From Streptosporangiaceae bacterium (GTDB lineage: Bacteria; Actinomycetota; Actinomycetes; Streptosporangiales; Streptosporangiaceae), in assembly GCA_030041195.1 (NCBI GenBank), contig JASHOI010000665.1, forward strand, positions 1 through 10,513: DNA of 10,513 nt, given 5' to 3'. The translations under genes and the position numbers were made by a program. Below the pieces are notes generated by a model that did not search any database, had not been told where the DNA came from, and saw only the letters and a list, made by a program, of their open reading frames with translations. Shown here one piece after another: positions 1 through 6,993 of this stretch; the stretch's first letter is position 1, and each line of letters begins with the position of its first letter.

Positions 1-183
1 GCCCAGCGTGCCGCGCAGCCCGGCGGTGCCGAACTCGAGCCTGCCGCCGAACCTGTCGGCGAGCTCGTCAGCGGCGGCGGCGCCGTCGTCGGCGGCCAGC
101 GCCCGGAGCTCGGCCCGGTCCCGCTCGTCCGGGTCGTCGGCCAGCCACGCGTTCAGCCGGGCCCGAAGATCGTCGGGGATCAT
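1..183 (-). CDS. Phosphoglucomutase/phosphomannomutase family enzyme, N-terminal fragment
   Basis: Only the first 61 codons are present; the gene runs off the left edge. The translation begins [20 protein letters not shown] and reaches [18 protein letters not shown] at about residues 44-61. This WLADDPD plus EFGTAGLRG opening is typical of the large (about 550-residue) alpha-D-phosphohexomutase family members of actinobacteria, annotated as phosphomannomutase (pmmB) or phosphopentomutase/phosphoglucomutase. The phosphoserine loop and metal site lie outside the window, so substrate cannot be read. The ATG overlaps the TGA of the purine nucleoside phosphorylase gene as ATGA, which implies translational coupling. 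Placement directly after PNP makes ribose-1-phosphate or deoxyribose-1-phosphate a reasonable substrate (inference). Family confidence is high, exact specificity low. Confidence 0.85.
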   Translation of the reverse strand, partial: MIPDDLRARLNAWLADDPDERDRAELRALAADDGAAAADELADRFGGRLEFGTAGLRGTLG

Positions 184-1025
184 GTCACCGCACCCCGCGG
201 CAGGACGCCGGGCAGGATCGCCGCCAGCAGCGCGCCCATCCGGCCGGCCGCGGCGTTCCCGGCGGCGACGACCTCGGCGTGGTCGAGCCCGTGCGGCGCC
301 AGGCCCGCGGCCAGGTTGGCGACCAGCGAGATGCCCAGCACCTCGGCGCCGAGGTGGCGCGCGGCGATCGCCTCGAGCGCGGTGGACATGCCGACCAGGT
401 CGGCGCCGAGCGTCCGCAGCATCCGGATCTCGGCCGGGGTCTCGTAGTGCGGGCCCGGCAGGGCCGCGTACACGCCCTCGGCAAGGCCCGGGTCGGCAGC
501 GCGGGCCAGCGTGCGCAGCCGCGCCGAGTACAGGTCGGTGAGGTCGGTGAACCGGGACGGGTAGCCGTCCGGCGGCGGCTCGCCCGACAGCGGCGAGCGG
601 CCGGTGAGGTTCAGGTGGTCGCTGATCAGCACCGGCTGGCCGGGCCGGAACCCGGCGCGGATACCGCCCGCCGCGTTCGTGAGCACGACCACCCGGCAGC
701 CCGCCGCGACCGCGGTGCGCACGCCGTGCACCACGGCGGACACCGGGTACCCCTCGTACAGGTGGGTTCGGCCGAGGAAGACGAGCACCCGTAGTTCCCC
801 GAGGCGTACTGACCGCACCACCGGAGCGTGGCCCGGCACGGTCGGCGCCGGGAACCCGCCGAGGTCGGTGAGCGGAATCTCTGGGCCGCTGCCGAGTGGC
901 TCAACGGCCTGAGCCCAGCCGGAGCCGAGGACCACCGCCACGTCGTGGGCTGGCTCGCCGGTGCGCGCGGCCAGCCGCTGCGCGCTCTCGGCGGCGGCGG
1001 CGAACGGGTCACGGGAAGGCTGCAC
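180..1025 (-). CDS. punA: Purine nucleoside phosphorylase (PNP, trimeric type)
   Basis: This 281-residue cytosolic enzyme is expected to split inosine, guanosine and their deoxy forms with phosphate into free base and (deoxy)ribose-1-phosphate. Family landmarks are all visible: VVLGSGW with the phosphate-binding serine loop at 31-37, [10 protein letters not shown] at 85-94 (phosphate-binding Arg and His), TNAAGGI at 116-122, [10 protein letters not shown] at 191-200 with the purine-contacting Glu, VGMST at 211-215, and SLVANLAAG at 233-241 with the Asn that binds purine N7. Length and motifs match the low-molecular-mass trimeric class (Mycobacterium PunA, human PNP), not the hexameric DeoD class. 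The start is GTG at 1025-1023, supported by AGGAGG at 1036-1031 with a 5-nt spacer. It lies 40 nt after the Bmp lipoprotein gene and overlaps the next gene by 4 bp, so it sits in the middle of a salvage operon. Confidence 0.95.
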   Translation of the reverse strand: MQPSRDPFAAAAESAQRLAARTGEPAHDVAVVLGSGWAQAVEPLGSGPEIPLTDLGGFPAPTVPGHAPVVRSVRLGELRVLVFLGRTHLYEGYPVSAVVHGVRTAVAAGCRVVVLTNAAGGIRAGFRPGQPVLISDHLNLTGRSPLSGEPPPDGYPSRFTDLTDLYSARLRTLARAADPGLAEGVYAALPGPHYETPAEIRMLRTLGADLVGMSTALEAIAARHLGAEVLGISLVANLAAGLAPHGLDHAEVVAAGNAAAGRMGALLAAILPGVLPRGAVT

Positions 1026-1030
1026 CGGCG

Positions 1031-1036
1031 CCTCCT
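1031..1036 (-). promoter_or_regulatory. Strong Shine-Dalgarno for PNP
   Basis: AGGAGG on the minus strand, 5 nt before GTG at 1025. It decides the PNP start, because the codon is GTG and no ATG lies nearby in frame. Confidence 0.8.
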
Positions 1037-1065
1037 CCCGCGACGTCGCCCCCTGGGCCCGCTGC

Positions 1066-2196
1066 CTACGCGGGGCTCTTTGCCGCAGGCTTGATCGTAC
1101 CGTTTTCGATCTCTGCCTTGATCGTCTGCAGCTCGGCGGTCAGCGCGGCGGGCACCTTGCCGGCGAAGTCGTGGTACGGCGACAGTGCGACGCCGCCGTT
1201 CGCCAGGTCCCCGGTGTAGGTGCCGCCGGCGAACGTGCCGCCGGCCGCGGCCAGGATCGCGCTCTTGACCGCCTGCTGGATGCCCTGGGTGACGCTCGCG
1301 ATCAGGTACTTGCAGTACTGCGGGACGCTGACGCAGCCGTCGGTGTCCGACCACATCATGTTCACCCTGTCCGAGCGCGCCGCGGCGTCGGCGTTCTGCA
1401 CCGCCTTGGCCGTGCCGAGCCCGGCGGTCTCGGCGACCGGGAAGATGATGTCGGCGCCCTCGCTGATGAACGTCTGGGTGAGCGCCTGGGCGTCGGCCTG
1501 GCTGGTGAAGCTGCCGGTGAAGCTGCCGCTCTGGGCCGGCTCGTTCCAGCCGAGCACCGCGACGTGCGTGTGGTGCTGGGCGTTGTAGTAATGGACGCCG
1601 TCCCAGAAGCCGTCCAGGTAGCCGGTGACCGTTGACAGCTGCTGGCCGCCGTACGTGGCCACCTTGCCGGTCCTGGTCATGCCCGCGGCGAGGTAGCCGC
1701 CGAGGAAGCCGTCCTGCGCGGTGTCGAACGTGATCGCGTCGATGTTTTTGATCGTCCGGCCGTAGGCGTAGTCGACGATCGCGAACTTCTGCGCCGGGTT
1801 GGCCGCGGCCGCGGCCTCGGTGTTGCCGCCCATGAGGAACCCGACGGTGACGATCAGCCCGCACTTCTCGCTGATGGCCTTGTCGATGTTCGGCGTGTAA
1901 TCGCCGGCCGACGCGGACTGCAGGTAGATCCCGCTGATCTCGGCGGGATCCGCGGCCACCGCCTCCTGGACCCCCTGCCAGGATGCCGCGTTGAACGAGT
2001 GGTCATCGACGCCCCCGGTGTTCGTGACCAGGCAGGCCTTGATCCTGGCCAGGGCCCGCACGCTGTGCGGTAACGGGCTTGACCGGCTGCCGGACGGGCG
2101 GGCGGGCCTGCTCGACGTGGCGGGGCTGGCGGAACAGGCGCAGAGCGCCACGGCTGCCGCGCAGAGCGCCACGGCCTTCGCGATCGTCCCGCACAC
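1066..2196 (-). CDS. Bmp/PnrA-family nucleoside-binding lipoprotein (ABC solute-binding protein)
   Basis: This 376-residue protein is a membrane-anchored solute-binding protein of the Bmp (basic membrane protein, Med/PnrA-like) family, known members of which bind purine nucleosides for ABC importers. The signal peptide (K7, then a hydrophobic run) ends in LCAC with Cys21 as the likely lipidated residue; the -2 Cys is unusual. Family motifs follow: [15 protein letters not shown] at 55-69, [15 protein letters not shown] at 105-119, FAIVDYAY at 138-145, [18 protein letters not shown] at 156-173, [11 protein letters not shown] at 245-255 and WSDTDG at 282-287. Cys288 and Cys295 in GCVSVPQYC could form a disulfide. 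The GTG start at 2196 has GGAGG about 11 nt upstream. It is first in the PNP operon and divergent from adenosine deaminase, which supports a nucleoside ligand. No transporter ATPase or permease is adjacent. Leu42 is encoded by TTA. Confidence 0.9.
   Translation of the reverse strand: MCGTIAKAVALCAAAVALCACSASPATSSRPARPSGSRSSPLPHSVRALARIKACLVTNTGGVDDHSFNAASWQGVQEAVAADPAEISGIYLQSASAGDYTPNIDKAISEKCGLIVTVGFLMGGNTEAAAAANPAQKFAIVDYAYGRTIKNIDAITFDTAQDGFLGGYLAAGMTRTGKVATYGGQQLSTVTGYLDGFWDGVHYYNAQHHTHVAVLGWNEPAQSGSFTGSFTSQADAQALTQTFISEGADIIFPVAETAGLGTAKAVQNADAAARSDRVNMMWSDTDGCVSVPQYCKYLIASVTQGIQQAVKSAILAAAGGTFAGGTYTGDLANGGVALSPYHDFAGKVPAALTAELQTIKAEIENGTIKPAAKSPA
2134..2175 (-). repeat. Tandem 21-bp duplication inside the Bmp signal peptide
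   Basis: GCGCAGAGCGCCACGGC occurs perfectly at 2138-2154 and again at 2159-2175 (plus-strand reading), an offset of 21 bp, exactly seven codons. It encodes AVALCAA at residues 8-14 followed by AVALCAC at 15-21. The duplication lengthens the hydrophobic core and places a second Cys motif ahead of the real lipobox. Confidence 0.85.
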
Positions 2197-2240
2197 CGCT
2201 GCCGCTACCTCCGCAGTCCAGGAAGCTCCCAGATGTCCGC

Positions 2241-2246
2241 AGGCTA
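2241..2246 (-). promoter_or_regulatory. Candidate -10 element for the Bmp-PNP operon
   Basis: TAGCCT on the minus strand fits the actinobacterial TAnnnT -10 pattern and would start transcription near 2234, giving a leader of about 38 nt that contains the GGAGG ribosome site. The region 18 bp upstream (TTTCCC) is a poor -35. This is a prediction from sequence pattern only. Confidence 0.35.
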
Positions 2247-2291
2247 ACCCAGCGCCGCCGATCCGGGAAAGCGTGCGCCGGACCGCGGGTC

Positions 2292-2309
2292 TGTGACAAT
2301 GGGCGGGTG
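2292..2309 (+). promoter_or_regulatory. Extended -10 and probable leaderless start of adenosine deaminase
   Basis: TGT GACAAT at 2292-2300 reads as an extended -10 (TGn plus a hexamer with the conserved A2 and T6). Its last base is exactly 7 bp before the G of the GTG codon at 2307, so a transcript would begin at the start codon. No Shine-Dalgarno is seen between the hexamer and GTG apart from a GGGCGG that is too close. I see no -35 hexamer at the usual distance. Confidence 0.5.
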
Positions 2310-3386
2310 CCGGAGACTCAGCTGACCGTCGAGGAGATCCGCGGCGTGCCCAAGGTGCTGCTGCACGATCACCTCGATGGCGGGTTGCGCCCGCGGACGA
2401 TCGTCGAGCTGGCCGCCGAAACCGGCTACCACGGCCTGCCCACCACCGACGTGGCCGAGCTTGCCCGCTGGATGGCCGGCGCGGCGCAGCGCGGCAAGCT
2501 CGAGCTCTACCTGGAGGCCTTCGAGCACACGGTCGCGGTCATGCAGACCCGGGACGCGCTGATCCGGGTGGCGGCCGAGTGCGCCGAGGACCTGGCCGCC
2601 GACGGCATCGTGTACGCGGAGGTCAGGTTCGCGCCCGAGCTGCACGTGACCGGGGGCCTCAGCCTGGACCAGGTGGTCGACGCGGTGCTCGAGGGGTTCC
2701 GCCGCGGCAGCCGGGACCGCGGCATCACGGTCTGCGCGCTGCTCACCGCGATGCGCACCGCGGCCAGGTCGCTGGAGATCGCCGAACTGGCGGTGCGGCA
2801 CCGGGACGCCGGCGTCGCCGGGTTTGACATCGCGGGCGCCGAGGCCGGTAGCCCGCCCAGCCGGCATCTCGACGCGTTCCAGTACGTCGCACGGGAGAAC
2901 TTTCACATCACGATCCACGCGGGTGAGGGATTCGGGCTGCCGTCGATCTGGGAGGCGCTGCAGTGGTGCGGCGCCGAGCGGCTCGGGCACGGAGTCCGGA
3001 TCATCGATGGCATCCGGGTGCCGGCCGGCGGCCACGCATCGCTCGGCCGGCTGGCCAGCTACGTGCGGGACCGCCGGATCCCGCTGGAGATGTGCCCGAC
3101 GTCGAACGTGCAGACGGGCGCGGTGAGGTCGATCAAGGAGCACCCGATCGGGCTGCTGCGCGAGCTGCTGTTCCGGGTGACCGTCAACACCGACAACCGG
3201 CTGATGAGCGGGGTCACCCTGTCGTCGGAGTTCCACGCGCTGACCGAGGCGTTCGGCTACGGCTGGGGAGACATCGAGTGGCTCACGATCAACGCGATGA
3301 AGAGCGCGTTCGCGCCGTTTGACGAGCGGCTGAAGCTCATCAACACGGTGATCAAGCCGGGGTTCGCCGTGGTCAGGCCGGCCTGA
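2307..3386 (+). CDS. add: Adenosine deaminase (type 1, actinobacterial)
   Basis: This 359-residue cytosolic zinc enzyme converts adenosine and deoxyadenosine to inosine and deoxyinosine, which PNP encoded across the divergent promoter can then use. Metal and catalytic residues are in place: HDH at 20-22 in [16 protein letters not shown] at 204-210 with the zinc His and catalytic Glu207, LGHGVRI at 227-232 with catalytic His228, and NTDNRLMSG at 294-302 with zinc ligand Asp296. Asn297 replaces the second Asp of the common STDDP form; I recall this variant as usual in actinobacterial members. The reading frame stays open upstream to 2079, but conservation and length favour GTG at 2307, immediately before [21 protein letters not shown], with an apparent leaderless promoter. 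The stop lies 5 bp from the stop of the convergent glycosyltransferase gene. Confidence 0.95.
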   Translation: MPETQLTVEEIRGVPKVLLHDHLDGGLRPRTIVELAAETGYHGLPTTDVAELARWMAGAAQRGKLELYLEAFEHTVAVMQTRDALIRVAAECAEDLAADGIVYAEVRFAPELHVTGGLSLDQVVDAVLEGFRRGSRDRGITVCALLTAMRTAARSLEIAELAVRHRDAGVAGFDIAGAEAGSPPSRHLDAFQYVARENFHITIHAGEGFGLPSIWEALQWCGAERLGHGVRIIDGIRVPAGGHASLGRLASYVRDRRIPLEMCPTSNVQTGAVRSIKEHPIGLLRELLFRVTVNTDNRLMSGVTLSSEFHALTEAFGYGWGDIEWLTINAMKSAFAPFDERLKLINTVIKPGFAVVRPA

Positions 3387-3391
3387 ACCCG

Positions 3392-5590
3392 CTACGTCGA
3401 CGCCGTGGCGCTTGGCGTCGGGGTCGGCGTGGGCGTCGGGCTGGGGGTGGGTGAGGGCGTGGGGCTCGGCGTCGGCGACGGCGTGGGTGACGGCGTCGGG
3501 CTCGGTGTGGGCGACGGGGTGGGGCTTGGCGTGGGCGACGGGGTTGGGCTCGGCGTCGGCGACGTTGTCGGGCTCGTGGTCGGCACGACCAGGTTCGGGG
3601 TCTGCACGTGCTCGCGGCCGGGAAGCAGCAGCAGCAGCGCGGCGATGACCACGCCGGAGACCGTGACCAGACCGCCGAGCGCCGCCCCGCGGACGAACGC
3701 CTGGCGCCGCTGGCTGCGCTTCCATTCCATCGTGCGGACCTCGGCGAGCTCCGGCGGCAGCGCCGCCCGCTGCGCGGCCCAGCTGTTGAACGGCGCCGCG
3801 GCCATGCCGAGGGTCGGGAACAGCAGCAGGCCGGCCAGCAGCGGCCCGGCCAGCTCGGTGGGCTTGGTCAGCGCGCCCGCGATGCCGAGCATGCCGAGCA
3901 GCGCGAGCGTCGACTCGGCCCAGTTCGCCCGCAGCGCCTCCCACCACTTGGCCTTCTCGCTGGTCTTGGGCGTGCGCAGGAACGCGGCCTTCTTGGCGAA
4001 CAGGCCGACCACCGACGCCCGCGCCACCACCAGGGACGTGGATTGCCAGATGAAGAACGCGCCGACCGCGTCGCGCCACGACGCGCCGGTGCCGCGGCGC
4101 AGCAGCGCGACCGCGCGCACCAGGCCGAGCAGCACCAGCACCGGGACCGTGGCCACCAGGAACGCGGTCAGCTTGCGGAACAGCTCGCCGCCGCCGGTGG
4201 ACAGGTTGACGGCGCCGGCCAGCAGGAAGACCAGGAACACCAGGCCGAGCAGGTCGCCGTACCACTGCACCGCGCCGGACAGGTAGGCCCATCGCTGGCC
4301 GGTGGTGAGCCGGTTCTCCTTGGACGGGCGGCCCGGCATCATCGAGCGCCAGTGCATCCGCAGAATCTGGATGCCGCCGAAACACCACCGGTAGCGCTGG
4401 CCCTTGAGCGCCTCGAAGGTCAGCGGCATGATGCCTTTGCCGTAGGACTGGTCGATGTGGTAGCCGGTCCAGCCGGCCCGCAGCAGCCGCAGCGACAGCT
4501 CGGCGTCCTCGGTGATGCACCACTCGTCCCAGCCGCCGAGCTGCTCGAGCGCGACGCGCCGGATCAGGCCCATCGTGCCCGCGAAGATCGCGCCGTCGCG
4601 CTCGTTGCGCGAGGGCTGGGACACCGCGAAGAAGTACTTGTAGGAGTAGTACAGCCTGCGGTAGTACCGGGCCCTCTCCCAGCCGCGGTAGTCCTGCGGC
4701 GCCTGGGTGAAGCCCACCCAGGTCTCCGCGAACAGCGGTGCGCAGCGCCGCAGAAACCCCGGATCGAGCTGGTAGTCGGAGTCGACCACGCCGATGACCT
4801 CGGCTCGCTCGTCGGTCATCTGAGTCAGTGCGTAGTTGAGCGCGCCCGACTTGTAGCCCGGCCAGTCCTCCAGGTGCGCGAACTTCACGTTGTGCCGCCG
4901 GCACCAGGCCTCGACCGGCCGCCACAGGCTCTCGTCGTCGGTGTTGTCGTCGATCAGGATGATCTCGTACCGCGGGTAGTCCAGGCGCACCAGTGAGCGC
5001 AGCGTGTCCATGACCATGTCCGGCGGCTCGTTGTGCGCCGGCACGTGCAGGCTGACGAACGGAAGCTCGCCGAGCGCGGGCAGCTGCGCGGTCGAGACCG
5101 GCGTGATCCGCCGGTGCCAGGTCTCCGAGCCGATCGCGTCGCAGATCTCCCACAGGTAGGCGCTGGCCAGGATCGCGGCGAACACCTCGAAGAACCACAG
5201 CAGCAGCCCGCCCGCCTCGCTGGCCGGGCTCAGATTGCTGTAGAACGTCCACTCCAGGACGTACACGAGGTAGACGGCGAACAGGAAGATGCTGGTCGAC
5301 CAGCACAGGTGCGCGCGTGCGTTCCAGCGCCTGGTGACCGGCAGCCAGATCAGGCTGCCGGCGATCAGCCCGGCGACGCCGGCGATCGTGTTGTGCTCGC
5401 TGACCCCGAGCAGCCGCATCGCGACCGCGACCAGCGCGCCGAGCACCACGGTGCCGACGATCGCGAAGATGAACCTGCGGGAGGCCGGCCACGCCCCGGT
5501 ACTCCGCGCAGGATGCGCGGACCGGGCAAGCAGCGCGGCGGTGCCCACCGGCGCGGCAAGGATCCCGGCCAGCACAAGTGCAGCAAGCAC
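3392..5590 (-). CDS. Membrane GT2 processive glycosyltransferase with C-terminal SPTP-repeat tail
   Basis: This 732-residue inner-membrane protein resembles cellulose-synthase-like (BcsA-type, COG1215) polysaccharide synthases. Membrane segments are apparent near 2-22, 41-60, 69-84, 98-113 and 127-147, then after the catalytic domain near 447-463, 473-494, 509-530, 561-600 and 637-657. The GT-A domain (about 175-410) carries HVPAHNEPP (182-190), DD (214-215), DSD (270-272, nucleotide-sugar and metal), TED (360-362, catalytic base) and QRYRW (398-402, the QxxRW product-binding motif), so it should be active. The polymer cannot be deduced. After the last membrane helix come SPTT, eleven SPTP units (677-720) and [12 protein letters not shown]. 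The Arg/Lys-rich segment 623-634 before that helix suggests the tail is extracytoplasmic. GTG at 5590 has GGGAGGG 7 nt upstream. No BcsB-like or glycanase partner is in the window; a lipoprotein gene precedes it by 121 bp. Confidence 0.9.
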   Translation of the reverse strand: MLAALVLAGILAAPVGTAALLARSAHPARSTGAWPASRRFIFAIVGTVVLGALVAVAMRLLGVSEHNTIAGVAGLIAGSLIWLPVTRRWNARAHLCWSTSIFLFAVYLVYVLEWTFYSNLSPASEAGGLLLWFFEVFAAILASAYLWEICDAIGSETWHRRITPVSTAQLPALGELPFVSLHVPAHNEPPDMVMDTLRSLVRLDYPRYEIILIDDNTDDESLWRPVEAWCRRHNVKFAHLEDWPGYKSGALNYALTQMTDERAEVIGVVDSDYQLDPGFLRRCAPLFAETWVGFTQAPQDYRGWERARYYRRLYYSYKYFFAVSQPSRNERDGAIFAGTMGLIRRVALEQLGGWDEWCITEDAELSLRLLRAGWTGYHIDQSYGKGIMPLTFEALKGQRYRWCFGGIQILRMHWRSMMPGRPSKENRLTTGQRWAYLSGAVQWYGDLLGLVFLVFLLAGAVNLSTGGGELFRKLTAFLVATVPVLVLLGLVRAVALLRRGTGASWRDAVGAFFIWQSTSLVVARASVVGLFAKKAAFLRTPKTSEKAKWWEALRANWAESTLALLGMLGIAGALTKPTELAGPLLAGLLLFPTLGMAAAPFNSWAAQRAALPPELAEVRTMEWKRSQRRQAFVRGAALGGLVTVSGVVIAALLLLLPGREHVQTPNLVVPTTSPTTSPTPSPTPSPTPSPTPSPTPSPTPSPTPSPTPSPTPSPTPSPTPTPTPTPSATAST
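3431..3562 (-). repeat. Eleven 12-bp units encoding SPTP repeats
   Basis: This 132-bp stretch encodes eleven consecutive Ser-Pro-Thr-Pro units. Codons vary between units (both purine and pyrimidine third positions), so the protein period is exact while the DNA repeat is imperfect. Such arrays commonly change length by slippage. Confidence 0.9.
3438..3464 (+). other. G-quadruplex motif in the repeat DNA
   Basis: The plus strand has five G-runs: GGG at 3438, GGGGG at 3443, GGG at 3449, GGG at 3455 and GGGG at 3461, with loops of 2, 1, 3 and 3 nt. This meets the classical G3+N1-7 rule. It lies on the template strand of the glycosyltransferase gene and 52 nt past the adenosine deaminase stop, in the sense strand of any add read-through RNA. 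Confidence 0.7.
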
Positions 5591-5597
5591 GAGCCCG

Positions 5598-5604
5598 CCC
5601 TCCC
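5598..5604 (-). promoter_or_regulatory. Shine-Dalgarno for the glycosyltransferase
   Basis: GGGAGGG on the minus strand, 7 nt ahead of GTG at 5590. It supports this GTG as the start. Confidence 0.7.
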
Positions 5605-5644
5605 GCCTCGAGCCTCTTCCTGACCAGACAAGCGCTGACGACTA

Positions 5645-5677
5645 CCCGCAATCTAGCCATATCTAACAATCTGCGGG
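5645..5677 (-). promoter_or_regulatory. AT-rich promoter/operator island upstream of the glycosyltransferase
   Basis: An island unusually low in GC for this window is flanked by a perfect inverted repeat, CCCGCA at 5645-5650 and TGCGGG at 5672-5677. Inside, ATCT recurs at 5651, 5661 and 5669, and CAATCT is a direct repeat at 5649 and 5667. On the minus strand TAGATT (5655-5650) matches TAnnnT and would start RNA near 5643, about 53 nt before the GTG. This looks like the glycosyltransferase promoter with possible regulator sites. Confidence 0.45.
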
Positions 5678-5682
5678 CCAGG

Positions 5683-5696
5683 CCGGCCAGTGCCGG
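5683..5696 (-). terminator. Weak hairpin after the lipoprotein gene
   Basis: CCGGC and GCCGG form a 5-bp stem with a 4-nt loop, 16 nt beyond the lipoprotein stop on the minus strand. There is no U-tract directly after it. It could slow polymerase but is not a convincing intrinsic terminator. Confidence 0.2.
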
Positions 5697-5711
5697 GGCG
5701 CGGCGGCGGTC

Positions 5712-6950
5712 TCAGTCGCCTGGCTCGCTGGTGCAGGCTTCGCTGAACAGCAAGGCGGTGCTGCGGGCCAGGTTTACATACCATCGGCCGGCTCTTTCGG
5801 TGGTCACCAGCCACTGCACCCGGCGGGTGCCCTGCGGAAACACCGGGATGTTCTGCCCGTCGAGGCTGGCCTGCGCCTTCACCCTGAACCGCACGGTCGC
5901 CGCGCCGCTGCCCGCGGCCCGCGCCGACACGATCCGGAACGAGGTAACGGTGATCTTGGGGCCGCCGCCGCTGAGGAATGACCGGGCGCAGGAACGCTGA
6001 GCGGGCGGCAGCGTCCGCGCGACCGCGGCCGGGTCGTTGTGTCCCAGCGCGGACCAGAACGCGGTGACAACCCGCTCGGCGGCGGCCGCCTGCGCCGCAG
6101 ACAGCGTCCCGGACACGGGTGGCGGGCCCGAGGAGCCGCCGGCGTCGCCGGATCCTGCCGCTCCGTCCTTGATGAGCTGGGACATGCTGGCGACCTGTGA
6201 CGCTGGCGGGGCCGAGATCCGCACCGGCACGCCGAAGTCGTAGAAGTCGGTGACCTGAACCATCTGCTCGCTGGCCAGCTCGCCCGTGCCGCCCGGCAGG
6301 TGCAGGGACAGCTTCACCTGCCGCACCAGGTTCCGGTTGTCCACCCAGACATCGACAGGTATCAGCCCAGAGCCCAGGCTGCTGGTGAATTGCAGGAAGC
6401 CCGCACGCTCCGAGCGCGGGACCCGCGCCGCCGCCTTCGCCGGATCGATATCCACGCGGAACCCGGTTACCCGCACTCCCCGGATGGTCGCGGTGCCCAG
6501 ATTCGTCACGCTCGCCGAGATCGCGGTCAGCGACGCCAGCAGGTCCGCGGGATCGGTGCCGCCGCCGAGCGGGCTCAGCAGCGAACTGTCAAGGCCTTCG
6601 GACGTCCCGGCAGGCACGGCGATCCAGGATTTCCCGTGCGGCAGATCCCCGCTGGCACCACCGGGGATCTTGATGTATGCCGTCGGCGGTATGAAGATCT
6701 CCGTCATCGCCACGGGGTCCTGCATGCTCAGCGTGCCGCGGGAGTGCGCGAAGTCGAACACGCCCGTCTGGGTGAACGACACCGACATGCTCTGCATCTG
6801 CATCGTCGTCGTCACCGCGATCCGGGCGGACTGGCCGGCGGTACTGGTCACCGCGGCCGTGAGGCTGTCGGCCGGCGCCACCTTCGTGCCACAGCCCGCC
6901 GCCAGCACACCCGCACTGGCCAGGACGACCACATACCTGATACCGCGCAC
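5712..6950 (-). CDS. Lipoprotein with LppX/LolA-like and NTF2-like domains (hypothetical)
   Basis: I do not recognise a named gene. The 412-residue product has a short lipoprotein signal (VRGIRYVVVLASAGVLAAGC, Cys20 lipidated) and should sit on the outer face of the membrane. Residues about 25-250 are beta-rich, with lines such as VFDFAHSRGTLSM, AYIKIPG, PVDVWVDNRNLVRQVKLSL and VTDFYDFGVPVRISAP. These resemble actinobacterial LppX/LprG-type lipoproteins with a LolA-like lipid-binding fold. A Gly/Ser/Pro-rich linker (about 264-281) leads to residues about 284-405, which look NTF2-like (AERVVTAFWSALGHNDPAAVARTL, then VQWLVTTERAGRWYVNLA). Cys321 and Cys406 could pair. The frame is open to 7019, but GTG at 6950 gives the normal signal peptide and has AAGGG 8 nt upstream. 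Both domain calls are fold-level guesses. It precedes the glycosyltransferase on the same strand, so a cell-envelope role is plausible. Confidence 0.75.
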   Translation of the reverse strand: MRGIRYVVVLASAGVLAAGCGTKVAPADSLTAAVTSTAGQSARIAVTTTMQMQSMSVSFTQTGVFDFAHSRGTLSMQDPVAMTEIFIPPTAYIKIPGGASGDLPHGKSWIAVPAGTSEGLDSSLLSPLGGGTDPADLLASLTAISASVTNLGTATIRGVRVTGFRVDIDPAKAAARVPRSERAGFLQFTSSLGSGLIPVDVWVDNRNLVRQVKLSLHLPGGTGELASEQMVQVTDFYDFGVPVRISAPPASQVASMSQLIKDGAAGSGDAGGSSGPPPVSGTLSAAQAAAAERVVTAFWSALGHNDPAAVARTLPPAQRSCARSFLSGGGPKITVTSFRIVSARAAGSGAATVRFRVKAQASLDGQNIPVFPQGTRRVQWLVTTERAGRWYVNLARSTALLFSEACTSEPGD

Positions 6951-6978
6951 GGTCCCCGCCCTTCGCCGCTTCGCATTG

Positions 6979-6993
6979 GCCACTAACAGTGGC
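6979..6993. promoter_or_regulatory. Perfect 15-bp palindrome upstream of the lipoprotein gene
   Basis: GCCACT AAC AGTGGC is a perfect 6-3-6 inverted repeat 28 bp upstream of the GTG at 6950. On the minus strand TTGCCC, a 17-nt spacer and CACTGT form a weak promoter whose -10 overlaps the palindrome, the normal place for a repressor operator. No regulator gene is in the window. Confidence 0.45.

Noticed and set aside
8..541. 177-residue Ser/Arg/Ala-rich plus-strand frame
   Set aside because: Antisense to the phosphohexomutase N-terminus and PNP, both with clear family motifs.
626..1864. 412-residue minus-strand frame across PNP and Bmp
   Set aside because: Alternate frame of two well-supported genes; no domain.
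2079..2306. N-terminal extension of adenosine deaminase to the upstream start
   Set aside because: The extra 76 residues are Arg/Pro-rich, overlap the Bmp gene on the other strand and precede the conserved start; the family length fits GTG at 2307.
3405..3580. Tandem repeat looking like a CRISPR or minisatellite
   Set aside because: There are no unique spacers; the 12-bp units are codons for SPTP in frame with the synthase.
3616..3640. Run of GCA/CAG triplets on the plus strand
   Set aside because: It encodes the poly-Leu core of the last membrane helix of the glycosyltransferase; ordinary codon repetition.
3608..4996. 462-residue plus-strand frame opposite the glycosyltransferase
   Set aside because: Shadow of the GT2 gene; Arg/Gln/Ala-rich with no recognisable domain.
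2244..5669. 1141-residue minus-strand frame spanning adenosine deaminase and the glycosyltransferase
   Set aside because: It is a second frame of the glycosyltransferase joined to antisense of add; composition is Arg/Ala/Gly noise with periodic segments from the repeat.
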